Shown here one piece after another: positions 42,630-51,099 of a stretch of DNA of 54,102 nucleotides. Origin of the DNA: JAVVUJ01 sp964582545 (GTDB taxonomy: Bacteria; Bacillota; Clostridia; Peptostreptococcales; Anaerovoracaceae); NCBI GenBank assembly GCA_964582545.1, contig CAZOSB010000017.1, positions 1 to 54,102 on the forward strand. The letters are read 5' to 3'. Both the position numbers and the translations under genes were made by a program. The notes beneath the pieces are model-generated. The model was not told where the DNA came from and searched no databases. It saw only the letters and a program-made list of their open reading frames with translations. How positions within the stretch are numbered: the first letter of the stretch is position 1; each line of letters begins with the position of its first letter.

Positions 42630-43369
42630 AAGTGTTAAGATTCAACACAGATAAGATGAGAGAAAGACATAGATATTATGGTAGGGCACTCCCTCTTATT
42701 GGCATCATTTTTTACCTCTTTTATCATAACCTCTTATTATGTGTCATTAGTTTTCCTCTTGCAATACCATTTGCAAAATATTACGATTTACACTTGGAAA
42801 CAAAGAAAAGAAAAACACTCAATTTGCAGTTTAAAGATCTTTTATACTCCATATCTGCCTCTGTATCCGCAGGGCGGCAGATGACAGAAGCTCTGGAGGA
42901 AGGCAGAGAAAACATGAAGATGATTTATAAGGAGGATGCACCCATTATCAAGGAGTTGGACAACATCGTGAAGGGTATTCGAGAGGCTAGGTTTTCGGAA
43001 GAAGAAGCACTGTTGGATTTTGCTGCCCGGAGCAAGTTGGAGGATGTGGAAAATTTTGTGGATACGTATTTAACCTGCCGAACCACAGGAGGTGATGTGG
43101 AAAAGGTGATTCTTAAGAGTGCCAATTTAATTATGGAAAAAATTGCAATTGAGAAAGAAATCATGACGGTTACCGCTCAAAAGAAATTTGAAGCAAAGAT
43201 CTTAACTGCTATGCCACTTGGCATGCTGGCGTTGATGCAATTTGCTTCACCGGATTATATGGCGGTAATGTATGAAAGTGTTACAGGAAGGTTGGTCATG
43301 ACAGCGGCTTTACTGGGAATCCTTCTTTCCTACTACTTTAGCACAAAGATTTTAGATATTAAGTTGTAG
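42626..43369 (+). CDS. tadB: TadB inner-membrane assembly protein
   Basis: This 247-residue type II secretion F-domain protein forms the membrane platform with TadC. Two N-terminal helices (about 20-55), a cytoplasmic helical domain (FKDLLYSISASVSAGRQMTE, FVDTYLTCRTTGGDVEKV) and two C-terminal helices are visible. It overlaps the end of tadA, so translation is coupled. It is of usual size for the family. Confidence 0.92.
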   Translation: MKVLRFNTDKMRERHRYYGRALPLIGIIFYLFYHNLLLCVISFPLAIPFAKYYDLHLETKKRKTLNLQFKDLLYSISASVSAGRQMTEALEEGRENMKMIYKEDAPIIKELDNIVKGIREARFSEEEALLDFAARSKLEDVENFVDTYLTCRTTGGDVEKVILKSANLIMEKIAIEKEIMTVTAQKKFEAKILTAMPLGMLALMQFASPDYMAVMYESVTGRLVMTAALLGILLSYYFSTKILDIKL

Positions 43370-43414
43370 AATTTGCCGAAGAATCTGTCATAAATGTGAT
43401 GTCGTAGATTGGGT

Positions 43415-43441
43415 GAGGGAAGAGGTGGAGAGGGAAGAGGT
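43415..43441 (+). repeat. Duplicated purine-rich ribosome-site sequence before tadC
   Basis: GAGGGAAGAGGT occurs twice (43415-43426 and 43430-43441) separated by GGA. Each copy contains Shine-Dalgarno-like sequence. The second copy is the likely tadC ribosome site. Confidence 0.6.
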
Positions 43442-43456
43442 AAGGCTTTGTTGAGA

Positions 43457-44899
43457 ATGATCGAGAAAATTTATATGAAAAATACTGAAAAGAAGGTGAA
43501 AAAAGACACTGAAAAAGTTACATTTGAAAATCTAAAAAAAGAAAATCATTTGGAAAAACTTATTTTTAAACTTTTTGAAAAAGTTCCTCAGGATCTGACG
43601 GGAAAAAGTGAAATATGGTTGCTAAAATACAGAGAACGATATGGGGAAAAAGACAGTACGCAAATGATTTTATCAGCAAGATTGAAGCTCTTTAAAACTT
43701 ATTTGCTCATGGGATTTGGACTCTTTGTACTGATCTTTGCTTTGGTAATCGATGGTCTCATTCAAAAACAAGATCTAAGTTCTCTTGAACGTCCTAAGTT
43801 TGGGGAGCCTCCCCACAAACGAACACTGTTGGTAAAGGCTACATCGGGGCAGATGGACGTAAGCGTTCCTTTGAATATTTCCGTCTATCCAAAAGCGTTA
43901 AGGGCAGAGGAAAAAGAAAAAGCTATTACAGAATATGGTAACAGTTTACCGGAGATAATTGTAGGCGATAATGAGTCTCTTTACCGAATCACAAGACCTT
44001 TAAACTTAGTAGACAGAGACCCCATTACCGGAATTACCATAGAGTGGGATTCTGAAAATGAAGATGTGATAAGCAAAGCAGGGGTAGTGAATTTTCTGGG
44101 ACTGCAAGGGGAAGAACGAGTAGTGCTACAAGCTGAGGTGATCTTAGAGGATAAAAAGAAAATCTTTTATTTTCCTGTGGTGGTAGTTCCGGCTGAGGAA
44201 AGCAAGGATTTAAAAGCACTTTTAAAATCAAAAGTTCTAAATTTAAAATCAATCTTAGAGCAAAGCAGTTTTGAGAGTACCTTGCGTTTACCTGAAAGGA
44301 TGGATGGTTATGTTCAATTAAAATGGCAGGTAAAAAAAGATTTTACCGGTCAAATTATGATTTTAATTTTAGGACTGATGGCTTTTCAGATTTATAGGAC
44401 AAGGTTTCGTTCCATAGATAGGGAAATTGAGAATGGAAGGGTTTCCATTATAGAAAACTTTCCGGGAATGGTAAATAAGCTTGTACTTCTTCTCAATGCA
44501 GGATTGGTGCTATCGGGTGCCTTGGATAAAATTGCTGGTGATTATGGAAAACGGAAGGTGATAGGAAAGGGGGAAAATATTCTTTATGAAGAAATCTGTG
44601 AAATTGAAAGGAGGGTAAAAGAGACAAATTCTTCATTATTGGAGGAAATGGAAAAATTTTCAAAGAGAAGCGGTGTGCGTGAGCTGATGAGGTTTTCTGC
44701 CATCTTATCAGAAAATGTCCACAAAGGTGCCGAATTATCGGCTAAATTGGAATCTGAAGCTGAAATGCTTTGGTTATCCAGAAAAAAAAGAGCAGAAGAA
44801 AAAGGCCGTTTGGCGGAAACCAAACTAGCACTGCCTTTGATGTTTTTATTGCTAGTGTTTATTTTGATTACCATAACACCAGCCTTAATGGAAATATAA
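43457..44899 (+). CDS. tadC: TadC-like protein with extracytoplasmic Ig-like insert
   Basis: This is the second membrane platform protein of the pilus, 480 residues against about 300 in most TadC proteins. A charged N-terminus precedes the first helix (82-100). Residues 101-298 form an insert absent from usual TadC. It contains ITIEWDSENEDVISKAGVVN and VVLQAEVILEDKKKIFYFPV, resembling the atrophied bacterial Ig-like repeat. A second helix (299-312), the type II secretion F domain (333-456, SIIENFPGMVNKLVLLLNAG) and a final helix (458-475) follow. By topology the insert lies outside the membrane. TTGs at 43448 and 43451 are alternative starts. Confidence 0.85.
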   Translation: MIEKIYMKNTEKKVKKDTEKVTFENLKKENHLEKLIFKLFEKVPQDLTGKSEIWLLKYRERYGEKDSTQMILSARLKLFKTYLLMGFGLFVLIFALVIDGLIQKQDLSSLERPKFGEPPHKRTLLVKATSGQMDVSVPLNISVYPKALRAEEKEKAITEYGNSLPEIIVGDNESLYRITRPLNLVDRDPITGITIEWDSENEDVISKAGVVNFLGLQGEERVVLQAEVILEDKKKIFYFPVVVVPAEESKDLKALLKSKVLNLKSILEQSSFESTLRLPERMDGYVQLKWQVKKDFTGQIMILILGLMAFQIYRTRFRSIDREIENGRVSIIENFPGMVNKLVLLLNAGLVLSGALDKIAGDYGKRKVIGKGENILYEEICEIERRVKETNSSLLEEMEKFSKRSGVRELMRFSAILSENVHKGAELSAKLESEAEMLWLSRKKRAEEKGRLAETKLALPLMFLLLVFILITITPALMEI

Positions 44900-44953
44900 T
44901 ATTATTCTGAATTATAAATAACATTTTTGATTACGAATTTAATTATGAAATAG

Positions 44954-44970
44954 CTTAACCGAAAGTTAAG
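44954..44970 (+). repeat. Small hairpin before the pilin gene
   Basis: CTTAAC and GTTAAG pair around CGAAA, without a T-run. Sitting between tadC and flp, it may protect or separate the pilin mRNA, for which higher expression is expected. Confidence 0.4.
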
Positions 44971-44988
44971 TTTAGAAAAGAGGTACCT

Positions 44989-45183
44989 ATGTATAAAAAA
45001 ATCAGTAATCCCATAAATCTTTTTTTTAAGATGAAAAGTGCTTTAAATAACAAGAAAGGAATGGAGATGGTACAAGTGGCTATCCTGGTAGCCATCGCCA
45101 TAGGGTTGGGATTAATCTTTAAGGACAGAATCGGAGAATTTGTCTCAGCCACCTTCGACAGCTTGATGAACAGTAAATTTTAA
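44989..45183 (+). CDS. Flp1-family type IVb pilin
   Basis: This is the likely major pilin, 64 residues. The class hallmark is a short basic leader ending KKG, followed by MEMVQVAILVAIAIGLGLIF, the hydrophobic assembly helix, and a short tail. Cleavage is expected after the glycine by a prepilin peptidase not encoded here. Glu at +2 and Gln at +5 differ from the Glu+5 of classical Flp but match the Flp1-type variants I know from Clostridia. AGAGGT precedes the ATG. Its stop shares TAATG with the next gene. Confidence 0.9.
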   Translation: MYKKISNPINLFFKMKSALNNKKGMEMVQVAILVAIAIGLGLIFKDRIGEFVSATFDSLMNSKF

Positions 45184-45455
45184 TGAAGTATGATATTTTA
45201 AAAGAATTTGTATCAAAGACTGTCTCTTTTTTATCAAAGAATAAAAAGGGGACAGCTATGGTAGAAGCCACAATTGTAATCCCCATAATTTTCCTATCGC
45301 TTATGGCTGTAGTAAACTTGGAAATTAAAATGTATCAAAAAATTGAGACTCAGACTAATTATCATAGGGAGTTGAGGGAAAAGGAAAAGGAGTTTGTCAG
45401 CGATTATGTTCGAAAAATTGATGTGATTGTTGAAATTTCGGATAATCTTAAATAG
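45183..45455 (+). CDS. tadE: TadE-like pseudopilin (minor)
   Basis: This 90-residue protein has the prepilin-like site KKG-TAMVE (Glu at +5) and a hydrophobic helix ATIVIPIIFLSLMAVVNLEI, then a short charged tail. TadE/TadF pseudopilins are needed for pilus assembly. It is shorter than most. The ATG overlaps the flp stop, so the two are coupled. The DUF5702 gene follows within 1 bp. Confidence 0.88.
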   Translation: MKYDILKEFVSKTVSFLSKNKKGTAMVEATIVIPIIFLSLMAVVNLEIKMYQKIETQTNYHRELREKEKEFVSDYVRKIDVIVEISDNLK

Positions 45456-45456
45456 T

Positions 45457-46944
45457 ATGGAGAAAAAGATTCAAATGTTTGGAAATAAGCGAGGATCTAC
45501 TACTGTTTTTATGACCTGTGTCATCTTAAGTATGGTACTGGTGTCGGGATTCTTTCTGGAAGCTGCTTCGGGTTTTGTGGCCCGAAGTATAGGCGAGGGA
45601 ACCTTAGATTTAGCTTCTGAGTCACTGCTTACAGAATATGAAAAAAATTTAAAAAACAAGTATGGTTTATTGGCTTTTCATGGGGAAAAGGAAAAGATGG
45701 AAGAAAAGCTAAAACTATATGGAAATTCAACTTTTAATAAGGCAAAGATCAAAGGATCAACGGGAAAGAGTTTAAATCTAATTCGTTTAAAGATGGAGAA
45801 AACCACCATCGATCTTACGGGATTTTCCTTAACGGAACCGGATCTGTTTGAGGAAGAGATTGTAAAGTACATGAAGTATAAAGGGGTTTCCATAGGGGCT
45901 GACTTGCTTTTAGGAAATGCACATGATGATGAGATTGCAGACAGCAAAGATTTTCAAAGGAGCAAGCAGGCAGGGGCTGCCGAATTGGAGAAATCCTTGG
46001 TAGAACGAGAAGCAGAAGGAGGTAAAGAAGGTGCGGCGGATGAGAATCACAATAAAGAAAATGATGAAAAAACTGCGAAAGAAGGAAGAAAAAAACTTGA
46101 TCAATTAAAAGAATACACCGATCAATTGTTGGACAACCGCATTGGGAAAAACCAAAGTGATGAAGAAGAGGTGGTTTTAAGAAATGAAAGAATCATTCAT
46201 TTTCTTCCCTCTCAAAGGATTGATTCAGTAGGCAATAATCCCTTATCGGGTAATCAAGGCAATAATTTAATCCTAGGGCAATACATATTAAGCACCTTTA
46301 AAAATGGTATTTCCAAGGAAGAGAAAAGAAATAGCTTTTTCAAAAATGAAGTAGAATATGTTTTGGCTGGAACTATGGAAGATACTAAAAATTTCGAAAT
46401 GGTCCAAAGAGAAATTATATTAATGAGGACAGCCTTAAATATGAGCTTTATTTATTCCAATCCGTCCATGCTTAATCAAGTTACATTAGCCGCATCTGCC
46501 CTCACTCCCGGACCATGGGTTCCACTGACACAGTTGGTGTTGGTGGGAATCTGGTCAGGGGTGGAGGCGTCCAATGATTTGGATTTGTTATTAGAAGGCA
46601 AGAAGGTACCTCTGGTAAAAACAGAAGATAGTTGGGCAACGGATATAGACAGTATTCTAAATGGTGTTTATAAAGGGGATTCAATAGAAGGAGGAAAAAG
46701 GGGGTTGGATTATAGAGGGTATCTATCCATTTTGTTGGCAGCTAACGGCAGGAGCAACAATTTACTCAGGACCATGGACTTAATTCAAATTAACATGAAA
46801 GGAACGGATGATGAAACCTTTATACTGGAGGAATATTTTGTAGGCTTTCGATACCATGCAGAGTTAAGTAAGGTTAGCGGTTTTTTTGGAATCATGGGTA
46901 CAGGTCTCAGGGGAGGAGACATAGAGGGGGAAATCAGGTATTGA
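45457..46944 (+). CDS. DUF5702 pseudopilin-like surface protein
   Basis: This is a 495-residue protein found in Gram-positive Tad loci. The N-terminus NKRGSTTVFMTCVILSMVLV is a type IV pilin-like helix (Gly before Ser, but no Glu at +5). A long, mostly polar ectodomain follows, with a Glu/Lys-rich coiled region at about 170-225. The hydrophobic segment LAASALTPGPWVPLTQLVLV lies in the second half and YRGYLSILLAANGRSNNLLR near the end. The size suggests a TadG-like tip or anchor protein. It begins one base after the tadE stop and shares TGATG with the next gene. Confidence 0.82.
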   Translation: MEKKIQMFGNKRGSTTVFMTCVILSMVLVSGFFLEAASGFVARSIGEGTLDLASESLLTEYEKNLKNKYGLLAFHGEKEKMEEKLKLYGNSTFNKAKIKGSTGKSLNLIRLKMEKTTIDLTGFSLTEPDLFEEEIVKYMKYKGVSIGADLLLGNAHDDEIADSKDFQRSKQAGAAELEKSLVEREAEGGKEGAADENHNKENDEKTAKEGRKKLDQLKEYTDQLLDNRIGKNQSDEEEVVLRNERIIHFLPSQRIDSVGNNPLSGNQGNNLILGQYILSTFKNGISKEEKRNSFFKNEVEYVLAGTMEDTKNFEMVQREIILMRTALNMSFIYSNPSMLNQVTLAASALTPGPWVPLTQLVLVGIWSGVEASNDLDLLLEGKKVPLVKTEDSWATDIDSILNGVYKGDSIEGGKRGLDYRGYLSILLAANGRSNNLLRTMDLIQINMKGTDDETFILEEYFVGFRYHAELSKVSGFFGIMGTGLRGGDIEGEIRY

Positions 46945-47795
46945 TGAAAATTGAAACTATCAATAATTGTTTAAATATTCGTTTTAAAAATAGCAGAAAA
47001 AATCGCTTTAATAATTGCTTAGATAAGAAAGGGTTTATCATACTGGAAACAACCATTATTTTGCCATTTCTGCTCATAGGTATATTGACATTGGTCTATC
47101 TCCTAAAGATTTTATGGATTGAGGAAAGGACTTTTTTCACCTTTGAAAATGAAGCGAGAGCCCTTTCCAGAGGAGCCTATTTACAGGAGGTGAATTCAGG
47201 AGCAGATCAGGTAAACGCTACATCTTTTCCCTTGGTGCTTAAAAGCAAACTGTACAAGGATCACCAAGGGGATCTCAAGGATGTCATTCTGAAAGAGTAT
47301 AAATACCTGTACACAGATCAAGGTTTAACGGGATTGATTTACGCAAACCTATCATACGATGTGAATATTCGGTTACCCATTCCATTTCAAAGTGAGGCAC
47401 CTATAGAAAATGCATTGTTATTGAGAGGATTTATCGGAGCAGATAAGAAATATTCTTTTATGCGTTTTGAAAAGATGGAAGAGGAACAGGAGGTTCAACC
47501 TGTATGGGTCTTTCCCAGGGCAGGGGAAAGGTACCATGGGGAATTTTGCACTTATATTAAAAATCAACCACGTCAGATGATATTGACGGCAAGCTTGAAG
47601 CAAAGATATGACCCTTGCAGTCTCTGCAAACCAAAGGAGGTTGCTCTAGGGAATGTGGTCTATTGCTTTACACGTGCAGGGTCTGTTTATCATCGAGGTT
47701 CCTGCTATTCTGTTGATAGATATGTGATTGAAATGGACAAGGAAGAGGCGGTAACTAAAGGGTATACACCTTGCATGAAATGCGGAGGAAATTAA
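46944..47795 (+). CDS. TadE-like pseudopilin with duplicated metal-site domain
   Basis: This 283-residue protein starts as a pseudopilin: KKG-FIILE gives a prepilin site with Glu at +5 (G30/F31, E35), followed by the helix TTIILPFLLIGILTLVYLLK. Residues 60-185 are the ectodomain. The C-terminus carries two copies of the same cysteine-histidine pattern, H-x3-C-x22-C-x2-C, at H198/C202/C225/C228 and H250/C254/C277/C280. The second copy (VYHRGSCYSVDRY, GYTPCMKC) looks like the Ada-type zinc ribbon found in surface and nuclease proteins. It is coupled to the DUF5702 gene. Confidence 0.88.
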   Translation: MKIETINNCLNIRFKNSRKNRFNNCLDKKGFIILETTIILPFLLIGILTLVYLLKILWIEERTFFTFENEARALSRGAYLQEVNSGADQVNATSFPLVLKSKLYKDHQGDLKDVILKEYKYLYTDQGLTGLIYANLSYDVNIRLPIPFQSEAPIENALLLRGFIGADKKYSFMRFEKMEEEQEVQPVWVFPRAGERYHGEFCTYIKNQPRQMILTASLKQRYDPCSLCKPKEVALGNVVYCFTRAGSVYHRGSCYSVDRYVIEMDKEEAVTKGYTPCMKCGGN

Positions 47796-47799
47796 ATAT

Positions 47800-48543
47800 A
47801 TGAGGTTTGAAGCACTGGAAACATTAGAATCAATCAATAATACAAAATTCGACACCAACCAAGCTGTACTGAAGAGTTGTGAAGAAATTGGCGGAAATAA
47901 GAGAATGATGATAAATTTCCGAAAGGATGATTTTTATCATTTTGAAACGATTTATTTATCGCAAGAAAACTCTCCCTTTTTAAAGATGAACTTCATCTTT
48001 GAGGAAGATAGGATACGAGCTTATTACGATGTGACTAGCTATATTCCATTAAAGCAATATGTGGAAATGGTGATTCAGAGGGAAAATGACGCCAGATGGG
48101 AAGAAAATGTAAGGTTTAAAAAGGAGGGCAGAGTTTTATGTGAGCTCATCAAAATTCTGCTGGATACTTTGGAGGTACTAAAAAAAGCTGAGGACTTGCT
48201 GTTGTTTACTGAAAGAGTTTCCATAGCTCAGGATATCATTTTTTTAAAGCCAAAGAATAAGAAAGTCAGATTAGCATATTTACCGGAAAAAGAACTTTCT
48301 TCAGTCGATAAAATGGTAAGATTAATTGAAAATTTTGAGGAAATTACTTCCTCCTTTTGTCCGGAAACAGGAAGAATGGTATTTGATCGACTTAAAAAGT
48401 GGACGAAACTCAATAACCCGGGAGTAAATGGGGTTATCAACGAAGTCATACAGCTCCATAGAGATTCCATGGTTTCCTTTCAGTTGGGAGCAGAGTATAG
48501 GTCAAAGGAAGCTCTCATCGACATTGCCATGGGTATACTCTAA
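47800..48543 (+). CDS. DUF6382-like protein, end of the Tad operon
   Basis: This is a 247-residue soluble protein. IRAYYDVTSYIPLKQYVEMV and the later DIIFLKPKNKKVRLAYLPE fit the DUF6382 domain, which in Clostridia usually sits before an FHA domain in Tad loci. Here there is no FHA domain; the C-terminal ~85 residues are helical (LIENFEEITSSF, VFDRLKKWTKLN). It follows the pseudopilin gene by 4 bp and is probably the last gene of the operon. Family assignment is moderate. Confidence 0.65.
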   Translation: MRFEALETLESINNTKFDTNQAVLKSCEEIGGNKRMMINFRKDDFYHFETIYLSQENSPFLKMNFIFEEDRIRAYYDVTSYIPLKQYVEMVIQRENDARWEENVRFKKEGRVLCELIKILLDTLEVLKKAEDLLLFTERVSIAQDIIFLKPKNKKVRLAYLPEKELSSVDKMVRLIENFEEITSSFCPETGRMVFDRLKKWTKLNNPGVNGVINEVIQLHRDSMVSFQLGAEYRSKEALIDIAMGIL

Positions 48544-48590
48544 AATTAGGAAATTTATATTGCTAAAAATTGGAATCTATGAAAAAAATG

Positions 48591-48618
48591 TTGAAATTTT
48601 CGTCAGATATGATACAAT
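48591..48618 (+). promoter_or_regulatory. Promoter for speD-speE
   Basis: TTGAAA (48591-48596) and TACAAT (48613-48618) are 16 bp apart, about 90 bases before the speD start. The leader contains GGGATTTTTTT but no convincing stem, so I see no riboswitch or attenuator. Confidence 0.5.
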
Positions 48619-48707
48619 TTTAGCAAATAAGTCAACATCCTGATGCTGCTTAAGTATTGGGATTTTTTTAACAGAAATCAATCCATTAGAAAGGCGGTGG
48701 GAGAAAC

Positions 48708-49517
48708 TTGATAGACAAATTAGAAAATGCGGAAAAAATCACATTACATGGTTTTAACAATTTAACAAAAACCTTGAGTTTTAATATGTATGATATATGT
48801 TATACGAAGACCATTGAGGATAGGCAAGCCTATATTGAATATATAGATGAGCAGTACAACGCCGAGAGACTTACCGAGATATTAAAGAATGTATCCGATA
48901 CCATCGGAGCTAAAATTTTGAATATTGCTGTTCAGGATTATGATCCTCAGGGTGCTAGCGTCACCATTTTAATCTGTGAAGAAAGCGCTCCTCCGGAGTC
49001 GTCCGTACAGCAGATGGAAATTGACAATCCTTCCGTTGTTGCACATTTGGACAAGAGTCACATTACCGTACATACTTATCCAGAATATCACCCCGATAAT
49101 GGCGTATGTACCTTTAGAGCCGACATCGATATTTCCACCTGTGGCGAAATATCTCCTTTGATTGCTCTAAATTATTTGATTGAGAGCTTCGAGGCGGATA
49201 TCATGACCTTGGATTATAAGGTCAGGGGGTTTACTCGGGATATCACTGGAAAAAAGCTTTTCATTGACCACAAGCTGAATTCCATTCAAAACTATATCTA
49301 TAAGAGAAATCGGAATAATTACGATATGATCGATGTGAATGTCTATCAAGAAAATATCTTTCATACAAAATGTAAATTAAAAAAATTTGACATAGATAAT
49401 TACCTGTTCCACATTACAGAAGAGGAATTGACCGGCAGAGAAATCAAAGAAATCATCACCAGATTAAACAATGAAATGGATGAAATCTTCTATGGAAAAA
49501 ATTTACCTATTTTTTAA
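48708..49517 (+). CDS. speD: S-adenosylmethionine decarboxylase, E. coli type
   Basis: This pyruvoyl enzyme makes decarboxylated SAM, the aminopropyl donor for spermidine. It has 269 residues, the length of the long class 1A form typical of gammaproteobacteria, not the short ~125-residue form of most Firmicutes. The self-cleavage site is HLDKSHITVHTYPE (K116/S117). LHGFNNLTKTLSFNMYDICY and FRADIDISTCGEISPL match the family closely. The start is TTG, with GGTGGGAG upstream. speE follows by 57 bp. Confidence 0.95.
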   Translation: MIDKLENAEKITLHGFNNLTKTLSFNMYDICYTKTIEDRQAYIEYIDEQYNAERLTEILKNVSDTIGAKILNIAVQDYDPQGASVTILICEESAPPESSVQQMEIDNPSVVAHLDKSHITVHTYPEYHPDNGVCTFRADIDISTCGEISPLIALNYLIESFEADIMTLDYKVRGFTRDITGKKLFIDHKLNSIQNYIYKRNRNNYDMIDVNVYQENIFHTKCKLKKFDIDNYLFHITEEELTGREIKEIITRLNNEMDEIFYGKNLPIF

Positions 49518-49574
49518 ACAGATTTTTTTAATTTTTAAGTCAAATAATAGTAGTATCAAAGGAGAAGAAAGAAT

Positions 49575-50447
49575 ATGTTATTAAAAAACAGCGATTTATG
49601 GTATTCAGAATATTATATGGATGACGATGTAAAGTTGTCTTTAAATATAAAGGAGGTTCTTCATACGGAGCAATCACCCTTCCAAAAGATTCAAATTTTC
49701 AACAACAAAACCTTTGGAAACTTTATGGTGTTGGATGGTTATGTACAAGTGACTGAAAAGGATGAATTTGTCTATCACGATATGATTTGTCATCCCGCAA
49801 TGGCAGTCAACCCTGAGGTGAAAAATGTATTAATTATCGGAGCCGGAGATGGCGGTACTGCCAGAGAAGTGTCCAGATATCCTCATATAGAAAAAATCGA
49901 TATGGTAGAAATTGATGAAGCGGTAGTACGCATTTGTAAAGAGCATCTGCCAACCATGTCTTCTGTATTTGACAGTGAGCCGCGCTTGAACCTCATGTTC
50001 CGGGATGGTCTTGCCTTTGTTAAGAATGCACCGGATGCATCCTACGATTTAATCTTGGTGGATTCCACCGACCCGGAGGGTCCGGGAGAAGGTCTTTTTA
50101 CTGTGGAGTTTTATCAGGATTGCTTCCGAATCCTTACGGACAAGGGAATCCTAATCAATCAGCACGAAGGCGCATTTTACGATGGTGACATTGAAGAGAT
50201 GAAAAAGGCTCACAAAAAGATTAAACAGGTATTTCCTATTGCCAGAGTTTATGGTTTTAATATCCCTACCTATGCTTCAGGGTACTGGTATTTTGGATTT
50301 GCTTCCAAGGCTTTGGATCCTGTGTTGGATATTCAGGATAAAAAATGGGAAACCTTTGGATTGGAAACGAAATACTATAATACAGAGCTTCACAGAGGTG
50401 CTTTTGCAGTACCCAACTACGTGAAGAAAATTTTAGAATCTGTGTAG
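49575..50447 (+). CDS. speE: Spermidine synthase
   Basis: This aminopropyltransferase (290 residues) makes spermidine from putrescine and the SpeD product. It has the N-terminal beta domain (LWYSEYYMDDDVKLSLNIKE, YVQVTEKDEFVYHDM) and the Rossmann-type core VLIIGAGDGGTAREVSRYP, VEIDEAVVRICKEHLP and LVDSTDPEGPGEGLFTVEFY. AAAGGAGAAG precedes the ATG. No putrescine-forming gene is in the window. Confidence 0.96.
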   Translation: MLLKNSDLWYSEYYMDDDVKLSLNIKEVLHTEQSPFQKIQIFNNKTFGNFMVLDGYVQVTEKDEFVYHDMICHPAMAVNPEVKNVLIIGAGDGGTAREVSRYPHIEKIDMVEIDEAVVRICKEHLPTMSSVFDSEPRLNLMFRDGLAFVKNAPDASYDLILVDSTDPEGPGEGLFTVEFYQDCFRILTDKGILINQHEGAFYDGDIEEMKKAHKKIKQVFPIARVYGFNIPTYASGYWYFGFASKALDPVLDIQDKKWETFGLETKYYNTELHRGAFAVPNYVKKILESV

Positions 50448-50484
50448 GTAAAGATTTAGAGAAAACTTACAGAAAGGAGAAGAG

Positions 50485-51006
50485 ATGGATCCACTGAAAC
50501 AAATTAAATCCATGGGATTGTGGTTGGGGCTAATCTTGATTTTTATCGGACTAATTCTTCTGATTTTTCCTCAACCCATAATACGGTTTTTGGCGGCAAT
50601 CGTTGGAGCCATTCTCCTTTTATCGGGAATATTTAATGGTGTTTCAGCACTGAAAAATAGAACAAATACTTTTATATTAAAGGGATTTGTGTCTGTGGCG
50701 TTGATTGCTTTGGGCATTTATGTGCTGATTAATACGAATGTTACCATAACCTTTACAGGAATAATGATCGGTATCTTTGCTATACTTTCCGCTGTAGACA
50801 GGTTTTCTGTAGCTATGGAAAGGAAGAAGTTGGGATTTCCCATAGGTACTACGGTGGTCTTTGGCGTGGTCAATTTGGCTTTTGGGGTAGGTATGATGGT
50901 TGCCTCCATCTACGTCATGTCCTTCTTATTGGTGTTGGCCGGAATGTATTTGATTTTGGCGGGTATTATGATTATCATCTCCACTAAAATTTTAATGGAT
51001 TATTAA
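50485..51006 (+). CDS. DUF308/HdeD-family membrane protein
   Basis: This small membrane protein of 173 residues has six hydrophobic helices arranged as three similar pairs. IFIGLILLIFPQPIIRFLAA, VALIALGIYVLINTNVTITF and VNLAFGVGMMVASIYVMSFL show the repeated glycine/proline pattern of DUF308. HdeD is linked to acid resistance in E. coli; the Clostridial relatives have no known role. AGGAG precedes the ATG. Confidence 0.88.
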   Translation: MDPLKQIKSMGLWLGLILIFIGLILLIFPQPIIRFLAAIVGAILLLSGIFNGVSALKNRTNTFILKGFVSVALIALGIYVLINTNVTITFTGIMIGIFAILSAVDRFSVAMERKKLGFPIGTTVVFGVVNLAFGVGMMVASIYVMSFLLVLAGMYLILAGIMIIISTKILMDY

Positions 51007-51099
51007 ATAAATTTTTATTATATTTTCTTCTGTTCCTGAATACACATAGCATATGTTGATAAGAAAACAAAACCATGTTATGAAATGAGGGAACAGAAG

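Noticed and set aside
48619..48707. Possible SAM-sensing riboswitch or attenuator in the speD leader
   Set aside because: A T-run after GGGA is present but no stem of more than four pairs can be drawn, and no SAM-riboswitch core is seen.
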